DNA of 64,000 bases, from the NCBI RefSeq assembly GCF_902806455.1, contig NZ_CADCWQ010000001.1, positions 2,976,001-3,040,000 on the forward strand. The letters run 5' to 3'. The notes below the pieces were generated by a model, which did not search any database, was not told the DNA's origin, and saw only the letters and a program-made list of their open reading frames with translations. Positions 9,021 to 17,548 of the stretch are shown in pieces (within the stretch, counting starts at the first letter, position 1; each line of letters starts with the position of its first letter). Position numbers and translations under genes: made by a program. Source of the stretch: Virgibacillus doumboii. Lineage in GTDB: Bacteria; Bacillota; Bacilli; Bacillales; Amphibacillaceae.

Positions 9021-10208
9021 ATGAATCGCTGGTTTCACCTGACCGGGTATGCCCTGCTCATTTTCAGCTCGCAAATTCTCTGGGTAACATTCTCACCAAT
9101 CACGACCGATGTTGCTGCTGATATGGGCACGAATGTAGGAAACATCGGAACATTGGCAGCATTATTTCCCATTATATATATTGTTGTCGCTCTGCCGGCA
9201 GGGAGATGGCTCGATTCCCATTTTAAACTGGCATTAACGTTTGGTGCACTGACTGTTGGACTTGGTGCAGCTGCCAGATTAATATCCCCATTCAGTTATA
9301 CCTGGCAGTTGATTATCCAAATTATCCTGTCAATCGGCCAGCCATTTGTGATCAATGCAATCGCCGCTTATGCAGGCCGCTATTTTCCTGAAAAAAAGCG
9401 GTCAATGGCGATTTCGATTTCAAGCGTTGCACTGTTCTTCGGGGTAATCTTCGCCATGGTTTTCAGCCCAATTCTATATGCGAACGGCGGCCTCACATTC
9501 GTGTTAATTATTTTTGCAATCCCTTCAGCAGTAAGTATGGTGTGGGTATTGTATACACTTGCAGCAAAAAGCGGGTATTCAGTTATGGTTTCTACAAAAA
9601 AATCCGCCAAACTATCATTTTTATTACGGGATAAATTTTTATGGGTTCTAAGTGGACTGCTGGCAATCGGCCTTGGGATTTTCGATGCACTAAGTACGTG
9701 GGTTGAACCGATTTTTGAGCAGTATGGGATTGCCGGTACAACAAGCGGTCCATTACTCGCCCTGATGATTTTGTCCGGAATTGCGGGGTCTGTTTTCATT
9801 CCTTCCTTTGTTGCCAAAAAAGACGCACGAAGGACATTCATTATTACAGCACTGCTCATTACCGCTGGAGCCTTTACAGCAATCATCTTTTGGCAATGGG
9901 TACCATGGATTGCGTTCTGGCTGATTGTAGACGGATTTTTCCTGCTGGCAGGATTCCCGATTATCATGGACTGGACCGAAAAACACTTCGGCACAAGCCA
10001 ACAGGGCACAGCTGTAGGATTCGTCATGCTCACAAGTCATGCCGGCGGAATTATCCTGATCTATCTTGTAAAAGCCTTGCTTTCGCCGCCATCCTATGCA
10101 CTAGGATTGCTGGTTGTGGTGAACATATTGGGGATTTTGCTGGCAATGCAATTACCGAAACGGGAAAAACCATTGCCGGAATCGGGAAATGAATACGGGG
10201 TAAATTAG
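9021..10208 (+). CDS. Major facilitator superfamily transporter
   Basis: The protein has about twelve hydrophobic spans and the MFS signature LPAGRWLDSHFK between spans 2 and 3. I start it at the second ATG because AAGGAG lies nine bases before it, while the first ATG directly touches the Shine-Dalgarno. It gives about 395 residues, standard for MFS carriers. As the last gene of a four-gene operon of metabolic enzymes, it probably imports the substrate or exports the product of that pathway. It is distantly similar to cyanate/nitrate-type MFS members, but no specific substrate can be assigned. Confidence 0.85.
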   Translation: MNRWFHLTGYALLIFSSQILWVTFSPITTDVAADMGTNVGNIGTLAALFPIIYIVVALPAGRWLDSHFKLALTFGALTVGLGAAARLISPFSYTWQLIIQIILSIGQPFVINAIAAYAGRYFPEKKRSMAISISSVALFFGVIFAMVFSPILYANGGLTFVLIIFAIPSAVSMVWVLYTLAAKSGYSVMVSTKKSAKLSFLLRDKFLWVLSGLLAIGLGIFDALSTWVEPIFEQYGIAGTTSGPLLALMILSGIAGSVFIPSFVAKKDARRTFIITALLITAGAFTAIIFWQWVPWIAFWLIVDGFFLLAGFPIIMDWTEKHFGTSQQGTAVGFVMLTSHAGGIILIYLVKALLSPPSYALGLLVVVNILGILLAMQLPKREKPLPESGNEYGVN

Positions 10209-10239
10209 AAAAGGTTTATCTTTAGCTGAATGGTTGGGG

Positions 10240-10440
10240 TTCGCGGACAATTAAGCCCTTATTTCTATAAAACACATGACTTTTACACTTTTGACGGACA
10301 TCTGTTCCTTTATTTGCAGTAAATCAGCAATGTATGACCGGTTTTTGCCATTATAAAGGAATAAATGTCCGCGCCCCCTCCAAATCGAGCTTTTTGCCAT
10401 GAATAGCGGAAAATATGTCCGGGTTAATTGCGGATTTTTT
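10240..10440. repeat. Intergenic array of a GGACAT/TTCC word, about 50-bp period, with inverted copies
   Basis: The stretch between the MFS gene and the plsC remnant has no gene. GGAC cores lie at 10245 and 10296 (51 bp apart), and inverted GTCC cores at 10367 and 10417 (50 bp apart). The unit TTTTTGCCAT...GGAA...ATGTCCG is repeated once at 49-50 bp. The two orientations can pair with each other, for example GGACATCTGTTCCTTTA with TAAAGGAATAAATGTCC. Confidence 0.6.
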
Positions 10441-10507
10441 CTGTGTACCAAAACCTAGTTGTTTAAAATCATTGCCAAAAAAAAACTGCCACGTTCAAAC
10501 ATCTCAT

Positions 10508-11261
10508 TCATTTTGACACAGCATGCACTTCCAATAGGCTATCAGACACATGCGAATGAAGATTCCCTTCAATTATAGCCTGGATCTCTTCAGCTAGTTT
10601 ACTATGTTTTTTACCCTGATAATCTTCAGGATAAATCGGATTAGATATCGTCATGCTTATCGTTGATGGCTTTAACCGTCCATTACCTTCTTCCAATATC
10701 CGGCGCGTTCCATTGATAGACACTGGGACAATCGGGACATTTGCTTTCGTGGCCAGTCGCAGGCTTCCGGATTTTAAATGTATTTAAACGATTATCTCTG
10801 CTCCTGGTCCCTTTAGGAAAAATAACCATGGAGTTCCCATTTTTTAAATGTTCAATCCACTGGTTTATGGATTTCACCGCTTTACGGGGACTGCTTCGAT
10901 CAATGAATACACAATGTATCAATTCCATCTACGTACTTATAATTGGAAGTCTCTGTGTCTCTTTTTTGGCAATGAACCCAATTGGTTTCCCGAGGCAGCC
11001 GAGCAACGCCAATATATCAAATAACCCCTGATGATTTTCGACAAATAAAACAGCTCCATCAGGCAGTTTTTCCTGTCCGGAAACATGAACTTCCGATTTC
11101 GTTGTTTTTATTACCTTTTGTGAAACTATCTTTGGTGTTGAAAATATTTCTTCTGTGGTCAGCTCAGGATTTTGCATACGTTTTTTAACCTTACGCAATT
11201 TAAAACCGGCGTCTATTATAAGCAATAAAGCATATATGTATATTCTTAAGCTGCGGATCAT
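10508..11261 (-). pseudogene. plsC: 1-acyl-sn-glycerol-3-phosphate acyltransferase, broken by a nonsense codon and a frameshift
   Basis: Three adjacent minus-strand pieces add up to one PlsC protein. The first has the acyltransferase motif in a changed form (VENHQGLFDILALLG, with N instead of the usual S before HQ-type residues) and ends PIIST before a TAG where the family normally has TGG (Trp). The same frame goes on with MELIHCVFIDRSS and VIFPKGTRSRD. At about 10776-10779 an AAAA run carries one extra base, and the frame then shifts to SGSLRLATKANVPIVPVSINGTRR, the usual PlsC continuation. PlsC makes phosphatidic acid in membrane lipid synthesis and is essential when single-copy, so another functional plsC must exist elsewhere in this genome. 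Confidence 0.85.
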
Positions 11262-11382
11262 CTCTATCTCCCCCTGTTTCTATAAAATAATTATACCGCT
11301 GGGGGAGAATTGTGCGCAAGAATATAATATGCAGAGACGGTTATCCGGACGTGTGAATCTGTTGCATAAACAAGTATTTATT

Positions 11383-11718
11383 TTATTGGGCCATATGTTG
11401 ATAAATCTTATTTATTTTTTCATTCAAAAGATCCAAGTGAACAATTCGTGCTTCGCGAAGAAATTCTTTTCCATCCACAAAAAACAATAAAACAGGTGCT
11501 GTAAAAACTGAATATAAACCGGCTACCTCTGTTACCTCCTGTGCATTGACGGATCCAAGTGCAATGTCCGGATATTTTTCCATTAACTCCAGAACTTGCG
11601 GCTTTAAACTATGGCAGACACTGCAATTGGGGGTCGTGATATATAGAAAAGATAGTGGTTGTTTGTTAATGAATACTTTTATCGATTCAATATCCGTTAA
11701 TTCTTGAAAATCTCTCAT
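11383..11718 (-). CDS. Thioredoxin-like protein (YtpP-type)
   Basis: This 111-residue protein has a thioredoxin fold with the motif TPNCSVCHSLKP, a CxxC redox pair, and TAPVLLFFVDGKE with the cis-proline site of thioredoxins. The start at 11718 follows AGAGG at seven bases. There is no signal peptide, so it is cytoplasmic. It most resembles the small thioredoxin-like proteins of Bacilli annotated YtpP or YusE, whose partners are largely unknown. The unusual CSVC sequence, in place of CGPC, suggests a different redox potential. It is separate from its neighbours, with about 120 bp to the broken plsC. Confidence 0.8.
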   Translation of the reverse strand: MRDFQELTDIESIKVFINKQPLSFLYITTPNCSVCHSLKPQVLELMEKYPDIALGSVNAQEVTEVAGLYSVFTAPVLLFFVDGKEFLREARIVHLDLLNEKINKIYQHMAQ

Positions 11719-11796
11719 ATTCAATCCTCTTATCATTATTATTTTCCTTATTATATCATGGTTGGTGCAGTCTATCCGTGGATTAACTCAGACCAT

Positions 11797-11824
11797 AAAA
11801 AAGAGACCGACCGAAGTCAGCCTC
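11797..11824 (-). terminator. Rho-independent terminator after the CAP gene
   Basis: On the minus strand the stem GAGGCTGAC / GTCGGTCTC closes a TTCG tetraloop and is followed by TTTTTTAT. It lies 14 bases beyond the stop codon of the secreted CAP protein. Confidence 0.9.
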
Positions 11825-11837
11825 TTGCATTTTCTAT

Positions 11838-12701
11838 TTATTTACCAATAAATTGTTGTGTCCAGTAGTTTCCTTGTTCCACATAGCCAACGCCGATGTG
11901 TGTGAAGTTAGGATTCAAGATGTTCTTACGGTGTCCTTCACTGTTCATCCAAGCATTAACAACTTCTTGTGGAGTACGTTGACCCATTGCAATGTTTTCA
12001 CCGGCAGTTTTGTAAGAGATACCGAATTGTTTCATCATATCAAATGGTGATCCATAAGTTGGGCTGTTGTGTGAAAAGTAGTCATTTGCTGCCATGTCAC
12101 GAGACTTTTCACGTGCCACTTTACTTAGCTCTGTGTCTACTTTTAGTGCTGACAGGCCACGAGAAGTACGTTCCTGGTTAGTCAGTTCAACAACTTGCTG
12201 TTCAAATTCATTCAGCTGCTGTGATTGATTCTGGCTTGGTTGTTGCTGCTGTTGTTCAGCTTGTTGTTGTTGTGCTGGAGCTTGTGTTTGCTCAGCGGGT
12301 TGCTCTTGCTTCTCTTGTTGCTGTTCTTGTTTAGGTTGTTCTTGTTTTGGCTGTTCCTGTTTAGGTTGCTCTTGCTTTGGTTGTTCTTTCTTAGGTTGTT
12401 CCTGCTTTGGTTGTTCTTTCTTTTGCTGTGATTGTTCTTTATTATCCTGGTTCCAATTATATTGGTTCCAATTATATTGGTTCCAATTATATTGTGAGAA
12501 ATAGTTATTAAACAGTCTATTAAATTTTTCTGAAGATAATTCACTCCAATTACCATTTCCATTTACAGAATAATAGACTTTATATTGATAGGATTTACCC
12601 TGTGATTCGCCGGTATTTGCAGATGCATCTGCAGTTGTTTGAAAAGCTCCACCAATTAATAGTGTTGCAGATAAAGTAGTTACGATGAATTTTTTCAACA
12701 T
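11838..12701 (-). CDS. Secreted CAP-domain protein (SCP/YkwD-like) with low-complexity linker
   Basis: The 287-residue protein starts with a signal peptide (MLKKFIVTTLSATLLIGGAF... cleaved near TADASA). A region of about 100 residues follows that is rich in N, Q, K, E and P: three NWNQY repeats, then many PKQEQ units. The last 130 residues form a CAP domain with FEQQVVELTNQERTSRGL, NDYFSHNSPTYG, AGENIAMGQ and HRKNILNPNFTHIGVG. Histidines and glutamates of the CAP cavity are present. The start at 12701 has GAGAGGTG upstream. YkwD relatives in Bacillus are secreted, cell-wall associated and linked to sporulation or biofilm; the exact activity is unknown. It is divergent from mreBH. Confidence 0.9.
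   Translation of the reverse strand: MLKKFIVTTLSATLLIGGAFQTTADASANTGESQGKSYQYKVYYSVNGNGNWSELSSEKFNRLFNNYFSQYNWNQYNWNQYNWNQDNKEQSQQKKEQPKQEQPKKEQPKQEQPKQEQPKQEQPKQEQQQEKQEQPAEQTQAPAQQQQAEQQQQQPSQNQSQQLNEFEQQVVELTNQERTSRGLSALKVDTELSKVAREKSRDMAANDYFSHNSPTYGSPFDMMKQFGISYKTAGENIAMGQRTPQEVVNAWMNSEGHRKNILNPNFTHIGVGYVEQGNYWTQQFIGK
12449..12493 (-). repeat. Three identical 15-bp tandem repeats inside the CAP gene
   Basis: The unit GGTTCCAATTATATT (plus strand) occurs three times without change at 12449, 12464 and 12479 and encodes the NWNQY repeats of the secreted CAP protein. Identical units at DNA level point to recent expansion by slippage or recombination. Confidence 0.9.
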
Positions 12702-13037
12702 GCGTTGTTCACCTCTCCTGTATTTTTGTCTTGCAAAATCATCATACCACGGGTTATCTGTAATATTTTTAGAAGGATTTTCCACACAGAACTTCGATGA
12801 AGTATATTCTATAAAAATATGCATAATATAAGCGATTGACAAGTTTACTTTGGGAAAATAATAGGAAAATGTTAAAAACAGTGGTAAAAATTACAATTTA
12901 TAAGTTGTTGACACCCTTTAAAATCCAGCTGTTATATTACAAAATACTGTGATTTGTAATGAAAATGTTACTTGAATTTTGACAGGTTCATTACACGTAT
13001 GACGGCATTTTAGCCAATATATGTAAGTTCTTTAACT

Positions 13038-13066
13038 ACCCCCAGAAACTGTGATAAAGTATAGAA
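13038..13066 (+). promoter_or_regulatory. Possible SigI-type promoter of mreBH
   Basis: ACCCCC, the known -35 element of Bacillus SigI promoters, occurs at 13038, and the A-rich AGAA at 13063 could be a variant of the CGAA -10 element, although the spacing of 19 is longer than expected. In B. subtilis mreBH is transcribed by SigI, which makes the match noteworthy. The rest of 12702-13107 contains an AT-rich region serving both divergent genes and nothing else I can identify. Confidence 0.4.
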
Positions 13067-13107
13067 ATGATATAAAGAAAAACTGTCATCATTGGAGGAG
13101 CTTAATC

Positions 13108-14115
13108 ATGTTATCTAATGCAGAAATCGGTATTGACTTGGGTACCGCAAATATACTTATTTATTCGAAATCAAAAGGAATTGTATTAAACGAGCCATCT
13201 GTTGTGGCGATCGATATGAATACCAAACAGGTTGTTGCTGTTGGATCTGAAGCAAAGGAAATGGTAGGTAAAACGCCGCAAAACATTATTCCAATCCGCC
13301 CATTAAAAGATGGTGTCATTGCAGACTATGATGTAACAGCTCAAATGCTGAAGGAATTTTTGAAAAAGGTCAGCAAAAAAATGGGGCTGTCCATGCGCAA
13401 ACCAACTGTAGTCGTATGCACCCCTTCCGGAAGTACAACTGTGGAACGCCGCGCAATTCATAATGCCGTTTCCAGCTACGGTGCAAAAGCAGTTCATTTA
13501 ATTGAAGAACCGGTTGCTGCTGCAATTGGTGCGGACTTGCCTGTTGATGAACCGATTGCCAATGTTATCGTTGATATTGGCGGTGGAACTTCCGAGGTTG
13601 GTATCATTTCATTCGGTGGCGTAGTTTCATGTAATTCTGTCCGTACCGGTGGCGATAAAATGGATGAAGAGATTATCCAGTTCATTCGAAAGAAATATAA
13701 TATTTTAATCGGCGAGCGTACTGCTGAAAATATTAAAATGGAAATTGGCTATGCCTATGAGAATCATGCCGAGCAAACAATGGAAGTTCGTGGCCGTGAC
13801 ATGGTTTCCGGTTTACCTAAGACCGTCACTGTCTCATCGAAGGAAGTTTATGCGGCATTAAAAGAATCACTCGAATCAATTCTTGAAACAATCCGGGCGA
13901 CACTGGAAAACTGTCCACCTGAATTGAGCGGCGATATTGTTGACCGCGGCATCGTACTGACTGGTGGAGGTTCCATGTTAAACGGAATGAAAGACTGGCT
14001 ATCAGAAGAAATTATCGTTCCCGTTCACGTCGCACCAAACCCGCTTGAATCAGTTGCTATCGGAACAGGACGATCATTGAAAATGATTTCGAAATTACAA
14101 AAAGCAGCAAAATAA
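13108..14115 (+). CDS. mreBH: MreB-like actin, rod-shape protein MreBH
   Basis: The protein is a bacterial actin of 335 residues, the length of Mre[17 protein letters not shown] is the phosphate-1 loop, [16 protein letters not shown] phosphate 2, and [13 protein letters not shown] the adenosine motif. The start at 13108 follows GGAGGAG. It stands alone, not with mreCD, and has the C-terminus [19 protein letters not shown], as in B. subtilis MreBH. MreBH filaments guide cell-wall synthesis and localise the autolysin LytE in rod-shaped cells. A terminator follows directly. Confidence 0.9.
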   Translation: MLSNAEIGIDLGTANILIYSKSKGIVLNEPSVVAIDMNTKQVVAVGSEAKEMVGKTPQNIIPIRPLKDGVIADYDVTAQMLKEFLKKVSKKMGLSMRKPTVVVCTPSGSTTVERRAIHNAVSSYGAKAVHLIEEPVAAAIGADLPVDEPIANVIVDIGGGTSEVGIISFGGVVSCNSVRTGGDKMDEEIIQFIRKKYNILIGERTAENIKMEIGYAYENHAEQTMEVRGRDMVSGLPKTVTVSSKEVYAALKESLESILETIRATLENCPPELSGDIVDRGIVLTGGGSMLNGMKDWLSEEIIVPVHVAPNPLESVAIGTGRSLKMISKLQKAAK

Positions 14116-14128
14116 GGATTGATTTTAT

Positions 14129-14161
14129 GAACCGTGCGCCGATTATGGTGCACGGTTTTTG
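14129..14161 (+). terminator. Terminator after mreBH
   Basis: The stem ACCGTGC / GCACGGT with a twelve-base loop is followed by TTTTTGTG, about 15 bases after the mreBH stop codon. Confidence 0.9.
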
Positions 14162-14247
14162 TGTTTTCTGCTGATGTTGTTGTTCTTCTACCGATATTCA
14201 CTAACCATTATCATATATACAGGCGAGGAAAATAATAAGACGAACAT

Positions 14248-14350
14248 ATTGTGAACTTCGACATTAAGGTTGTGAACTTCGGTGAAATGTATTGTGAACT
14301 TCGACATTTTTCCTTTGAACTTCGACATATTCACTGTAAACTTCGGGATT
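14248..14350. repeat. Array of GTGAACTTCG words spaced by 21-22 bp
   Basis: Five copies of GTGAACTTCG or close variants begin at 14251, 14272, 14294, 14315 and 14336, so the distances are 21, 22, 21 and 21 bp. The DNA between them is not conserved. The region lies between the mreBH terminator and the next gene and contains no ORF of merit. Confidence 0.85.
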
Positions 14351-14486
14351 TCAGCATGATTCCTCACTTCTGTTACCCTCATTCGTTTTAAAAAAAAATA
14401 TAAATCCCGAAAAATATTGCTCCAATTAAAAAGGACTTTGGCTATCTAATATTGAATTTATAGAGTAAGTAAAATGGGGTGAAACG

Positions 14487-14840
14487 ATGTATACGATTAT
14501 TAATTTGTATCGTGTAAAAAAAGAGCATGTTCAATCATTTATCGATATCAATGATCGGGCCAGCGAGATATATTTATCGTATGGTGCACTGGAGGATAAC
14601 ACATATCATGCCAGCGATTTAAATGGTAAGCATGGTTGCTCCGGGCTGATTGATATTATCGACGTCAAGGATGATGAGGTTGTTTTCTTCGGCCAATCCG
14701 TATTCCGTAACGAATCTCATCATGATGATGTGATGTCACAGGTTGATGACGATCCTGAAATATATACGTTATTTGACGAGATATCCAAAGTTATTGTTTT
14801 ATCAAAAGTTGTCACCGCTACGTTTTCAACGGACCACTAG
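14487..14840 (+). CDS. Small conserved protein, DUF1428-like dimeric alpha-beta barrel
   Basis: The 117-residue protein begins YTIINLYRVKKEHVQSFIDI and has YLSYGALEDNTY and FRNESHHDDVMSQVDDDPEI. This layout, an N-terminal strand and helix followed by an acidic 'SR..HRD.V...V..DP' type helix, resembles DUF1428/ABM-type ferredoxin-like barrels. No catalytic residues are recognised, and no function is known. It has a GGGGTG ribosome site seven bases before the ATG. It is followed by the 89-nt three-hairpin repeat and is not clearly linked to the CoA-transferase operon downstream. Confidence 0.65.
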   Translation: MYTIINLYRVKKEHVQSFIDINDRASEIYLSYGALEDNTYHASDLNGKHGCSGLIDIIDVKDDEVVFFGQSVFRNESHHDDVMSQVDDDPEIYTLFDEISKVIVLSKVVTATFSTDH

Positions 14841-14935
14841 TAAACCGTTTACAAATTTTTCTGAATATAATATAATGTTATTAATGAATCATGTAAAAAA
14901 CGTTTCCGCGTCTATGACACATGATCAACGGATTA

Positions 14936-15024
14936 TTAGAAAACTTGGCCTATCGCCAAGCTTTAATGGCGAAAGCCTTAGTTGCACTTATGCAGTAAGA
15001 AAGTATTTATACTTTCTTAACTGC
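14936..15024 (+). repeat. 89-nt three-hairpin repeat element, copy 1
   Basis: This element has a close copy at 56438-56526, also 89 nt long. It contains three inverted repeats in a row: CTTGGC/GCCAAG, GGC/GCC with a GAAA loop, and GCAGTAAGAAAGTA paired with TACTTTCTTAACTGC. It has no ORF. It lies in the 324-bp gap before the CoA-transferase gene; the rest of the gap carries a probable TTGACT promoter element near 15100 and a ribosome site. Confidence 0.8.
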
Positions 15025-15164
15025 CAAATAAATTTATGCTGCCTAATCTGTTCCCAGTCCGATTCCAGTTCTGGCAAGACAGATAAAAGCCAGTTCAAAT
15101 TGACTTACAGAGTGGTCTGTAGTCATTTTGGAGTGGTTTATTTTATTTTGAAAGGAGTGATCAA

Positions 15165-16325
15165 ATGACTGGAGCACTTGAAAACATCAAAGTTCTAGAT
15201 CTGTCACGCGTGCTTGCCGGTCCATACTGTACGATGATACTCGGTGACCTTGGTGCAGAGGTTATTAAAGTGGAAGCACCCGGCGGCAGTGATGAAACGC
15301 GTAAATGGGGTCCACCTTTCCAGAATGGTGTGAGTGCTTATTACCTCTGTGCAAACCGGAATAAAAAAAGTATAACCGTTGACCTGAAATCTGATGAAGG
15401 CATTGAAGTGATCAAAACGCTTGTCAATGAAAGCGATGTCATTATCAATAACTTTAAATCCGGAACAATGAAACGGTTTGGCCTTGACTATGACACGCTT
15501 GCAGAAATCAACCCTGCCATTGTGTACTGTTCGATAACAGGCTTCGGCGAAACAGGGCCCTATCAGAACATGCCAGGCTATGATTTTATTATTCAGGCAA
15601 TGAGCGGGTTGATGAGTATTACGGGTGATACTGAGTCAGGACCGCAAAAAATGGGAGTCGCTATTACGGATATTTTGACAGGCTTATATGCCTGCATTGG
15701 AATTCAGGGGGCATTGCTCGAACGCGCACAATCAGGAAAAGGACAGAAGCTCGATATTTCACTCTATGATTCAGCGGTAAGTGCGCTCGTTAATATCGGC
15801 AGTAATTACTTAATGGCTGAAAAGATACCGAAAGCCCTCGGCAATCAGCATGCCAATATCGTACCATACCAGACATTTCAAACGGCGGATGGTGAGATGG
15901 TAATAGCGGTTGGTAACGACAATCAGTTCAAAAAGCTCTGTACTATTATGGGAAAACCAGAATATGCATCTGATAAACGCTTTCGGACGAACCCGGACAG
16001 AGTTGACCATCGCAAGAAATTAGTCCCACTGCTTCAGGACATTTTTTCAACCGAAACAACGGTATATTGGCAGGAGAAATGTCAGCAAAACAATATCCCA
16101 TGCGGACCGATCCAAACCATTGACCAGGTTGCCAATGACCCGCAGCTCAATGAAAGGGATATGTTTATTGATTGTCAGCACCCGACTGCGGGGGACATCC
16201 GTATGATTGGCAGTCCACTGAAGCTTTCACGGACACCATTTCAGCTAAAACACCACCCGCCGGATCCCGGTGAACATACTGACGAGATACTGGCACGATT
16301 GGGATTATCCAAAACAAATAATTAG
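15165..16325 (+). CDS. Class III CoA-transferase (CaiB/BaiF), probable glutarate CoA-transferase
   Basis: The family moves CoA between carboxylic acids through an aspartyl-CoA thioester. Here the catalytic aspartate fits Asp169, in GVAITDILTGLYA, the position known from formyl-CoA transferase. The N-terminal LDLSRVLAGPYCTMILGDLGAEVIKVE is the classic CoA-binding start. Length 386 is normal. It is the first gene of a three-gene operon with an acyl-CoA dehydrogenase and a semialdehyde dehydrogenase, and it faces the lysine degradation operon. That setting suggests transfer of CoA from succinyl-CoA to glutarate, the role of mammalian SUGCT; this is an inference. Confidence 0.88.
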   Translation: MTGALENIKVLDLSRVLAGPYCTMILGDLGAEVIKVEAPGGSDETRKWGPPFQNGVSAYYLCANRNKKSITVDLKSDEGIEVIKTLVNESDVIINNFKSGTMKRFGLDYDTLAEINPAIVYCSITGFGETGPYQNMPGYDFIIQAMSGLMSITGDTESGPQKMGVAITDILTGLYACIGIQGALLERAQSGKGQKLDISLYDSAVSALVNIGSNYLMAEKIPKALGNQHANIVPYQTFQTADGEMVIAVGNDNQFKKLCTIMGKPEYASDKRFRTNPDRVDHRKKLVPLLQDIFSTETTVYWQEKCQQNNIPCGPIQTIDQVANDPQLNERDMFIDCQHPTAGDIRMIGSPLKLSRTPFQLKHHPPDPGEHTDEILARLGLSKTNN

Positions 16326-16336
16326 GAGTTGATCAA

Positions 16337-17527
16337 ATGGATTTTAATTTTTCAGAAGAACAAATGATGCTAAGAAATACTGTACGAAGCTTTGTTGATA
16401 AAGAAATCATGCCGAACGCAGCCGAGTGGGACCGTGCAGGAAAATTTGACCCCTCTATTATGAAGAAACTGGCTGACCTCGGTCTGATGGGGGTTTGTAT
16501 CCCTGAGGAATATGGCGGCAGCGGCATGGATTATAATTCACTGGCTATTGTTTGTGAGGAATTGGAGCGTGGTGATACAGCATTCCGCACAGCAGTCTCC
16601 GTCCATACCGGGCTGAACAGCATGTCCATTTTACAATGGGGTACCGAAGAACAGAAACAGAAATACCTTGTCCCCCAGGCAAAAGGTGAAAAAGTTGGTG
16701 CGTTTGGATTAACTGAACCTGCTGCAGGATCAGATGTCGCTTCACTTCAGTCCACAGCTGTTAAAGATGGTGATTACTACATTTTAAATGGACAAAAAAC
16801 GTGGATTTCCTTATGTGACACGGCCGACCATTTCCTGGTGTTTGCATATACCGATAAGGAGAAAAATCATCACGGGATCTCCGCTTTCATTGTTGAGCGT
16901 ACATGGGAAGGATTTTCCTCCAAAGCAACAAAAGGTAAACTGGGAATCCGTTCAGGAAACACCGGCGAATTATTTTTTGACAATGTGAAAGTACCAAAAG
17001 AAAACCTGCTCGGTGAAGAAGGTGAAGGCTTTAAAATTGCGATGGCTTCACTGGATAACGGCCGGTTCACTGTCGCCGCCGGAGCTGTCGGGCAAATAAG
17101 AGCCTGCCTTGAGGCCAGTGTAAAATATTGCCACGAGCGTGAGACATTCGGCAAATCAATCGGCAAGCATCAGCTCGTCAAGCAAATGCTTGCCAACATG
17201 GAAGCGGGCCTTCAAATGAGCAGCCTGCTTGTTTATCGTGCCGGCGAGATGAAAAACGAAGGAAAACGAAACACCCGTGAAACGTCCCTTGCCAAGTGGC
17301 AGGCGTGTGATTTTGCGAATAAGGCTGCTGATGATGCAGTCCAGGTCCACGGGGCATATGGCTATTCCGATGAATACCCGGTTGAACGTTATTTGCGAAA
17401 TTCGAAAGCACCTGTTATTTATGAAGGTACACGTGAAGTCCACACAATCATGCAGGCCGATTATGTATTAGGGTATCGACAGGATAAGCAGTTAAACAAG
17501 ATGCTGCCGGCCTGGGACAAAAAATAA
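16337..17527 (+). CDS. Acyl-CoA dehydrogenase, probably glutaryl-CoA dehydrogenase
   Basis: This FAD enzyme of 396 residues has the family blocks GAFGLTEPAAGSD, KTWISLCDTADHF and RETFGKSIGKHQL. The catalytic base is Glu363 in YEGTREVH. The segment DTAFRTAVSVH places Arg84 where glutaryl-CoA dehydrogenases have the arginine (YRSAMSVQ in the human enzyme) that binds the distal carboxylate of the substrate; short- and medium-chain enzymes lack it. This supports oxidation and decarboxylation of glutaryl-CoA to crotonyl-CoA. The gene lies 11 bp after the CoA-transferase and 21 bp before the aldehyde dehydrogenase. Confidence 0.85.
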   Translation: MDFNFSEEQMMLRNTVRSFVDKEIMPNAAEWDRAGKFDPSIMKKLADLGLMGVCIPEEYGGSGMDYNSLAIVCEELERGDTAFRTAVSVHTGLNSMSILQWGTEEQKQKYLVPQAKGEKVGAFGLTEPAAGSDVASLQSTAVKDGDYYILNGQKTWISLCDTADHFLVFAYTDKEKNHHGISAFIVERTWEGFSSKATKGKLGIRSGNTGELFFDNVKVPKENLLGEEGEGFKIAMASLDNGRFTVAAGAVGQIRACLEASVKYCHERETFGKSIGKHQLVKQMLANMEAGLQMSSLLVYRAGEMKNEGKRNTRETSLAKWQACDFANKAADDAVQVHGAYGYSDEYPVERYLRNSKAPVIYEGTREVHTIMQADYVLGYRQDKQLNKMLPAWDKK

Positions 17528-17548
17528 TCAGAAGGGAGATTTTCAGTT

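Noticed and set aside
12225..12431. Leu-rich plus-strand frame that looks like a membrane protein
   Set aside because: It is the antisense of the Gln/Lys-rich linker of the secreted CAP protein and has no ribosome site.
14248..14350. Short repeats suggesting a small CRISPR
   Set aside because: Conserved words are only about 10 bases long and the intervals are too short for spacers.
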